NCBI GenBank assembly: GCA_900317015.1
Contig: ONFH01000147.1
Coordinates: forward strand, 1-13,431
Length of the DNA stretch: 13,431 bases
Source of the DNA: an uncultured Erysipelotrichaceae bacterium
Lineage (GTDB): Bacteria > Bacillota_I > Bacilli_A > Erysipelotrichales > Coprobacillaceae
Reading direction: 5' to 3'
Shown: piece after piece, positions 13,352-13,431 of the stretch
Numbering within the stretch: position 1 is the first letter of the stretch
Layout: the number at the start of each line of letters is the position of its first letter
The notes under the pieces: generated by a model
Database searches by the model: none
Seen by the model: the letters and a program-made list of their open reading frames with translations, nothing else
What the model was told of the DNA's origin: nothing
Translations under genes and position numbers: made by a program

Positions 13352-13431
13352 ACATTTCATTTCAAAAGATAGTCACCATTTTGGTGGAAAACAGGATCAT
13401 GCCAAATCTTATGCACGATCATGGTGAATAA

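Larger units (their letters stand above)
13247..13431. repeat. Tandem ~81-bp repeats carrying DnaA-box-like sites; candidate oriC edge
   Basis: There are two complete units and the start of a third (13247, 13329, 13409), with 82- and 80-bp periods. Each unit has a forward 9-mer, a 5-bp gap, then a reverse 9-mer. In complete units a conserved TTCAAAA...AGTCACC stretch and another reverse 9-mer follow. The 9-mers resemble the DnaA box TTATNCACA. Forward: 13247-13255, 13329-13337, 13409-13417. Reverse: 13261-13269, 13302-13310, 13343-13351, 13383-13391, 13423-13431. Two are perfect, three have one mismatch and three have two. Such clusters mark oriC or DnaA-titrating sites. dnaA/dnaN themselves are not in the window, so the oriC assignment is inferred. 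No gene is seen here. Confidence 0.75.

Noticed and set aside
13173..13355. Minus-strand 60-codon reading frame across the end of pilT and the DnaA-box array
   Set aside because: It spans a terminator and the repeat array, has no ribosome site, and gives an implausible protein.
13247..13431. CRISPR array or plasmid iterons
   Set aside because: Repeat units are about 81 bp with internal conserved segments, not short repeats with unique spacers. The 9-mers match DnaA boxes, and the surroundings are chromosomal with no rep gene.

Overview
This window looks like chromosomal DNA from a moderately AT-rich Bacillota, and the small-gene content suggests the Erysipelotrichia or a neighbouring lineage. 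The evidence is short leaders with strong AGGAGG-type ribosome sites, sigma-A-like promoters, CcpA-type cre sites, U-tract terminators, a ZTP riboswitch, and a pilus/pseudopilin operon of the kind found in gut Firmicutes. The taxon is an inference. There are no insertion sequences, phage genes, CRISPR arrays, tRNAs or rRNAs.

Left part (1-5760). A promoter with an embedded cre-like site leaves the left edge on the minus strand. It is preceded by a structured, terminator-ended non-coding stretch and by a small uncharacterised gene (222-530, minus). A complete Uup/YfmR-like ABC-F ATPase (696-2426, plus) follows. It converges with a large SWIM-SNF2 helicase (2484-5708, minus), and the two are separated by back-to-back terminators.

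Middle (5775-7260). A single-domain AICAR formyltransferase (minus strand; the cyclohydrolase half of PurH is absent) lies behind a ZTP riboswitch whose pseudoknot and attenuator can be drawn base by base. The ligand of the riboswitch, ZMP/ZTP, is the substrate (or its triphosphate) of the enzyme it controls.

Right part (7236-13228). Two divergent operons share a 285-bp control region. The minus-strand operon encodes a winged-helix/BTAD regulator with a degenerate GGDEF-like C-terminus and two small proteins that share a WQG-containing module. The plus-strand operon encodes a compact type IV pilus/type II secretion-like set: a PilC/GspF platform, four small single-pass membrane or pilin-like proteins, and a PilT ATPase, ended by a strong terminator. 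No PilB, prepilin peptidase, PilM/N/O or secretin is present in the operon. The divergent layout suggests that the regulator and small proteins control or assist the pilus operon, but this is inferred.

Right edge (13247-13431). The window ends inside an array of roughly 81-bp tandem units. Each unit carries three DnaA-box-like 9-mers in a fixed orientation, and two of these are perfect boxes. It is a candidate replication origin (oriC) or DnaA-box cluster that continues beyond the window. With the pilus operon, it is the most striking part of the sequence.
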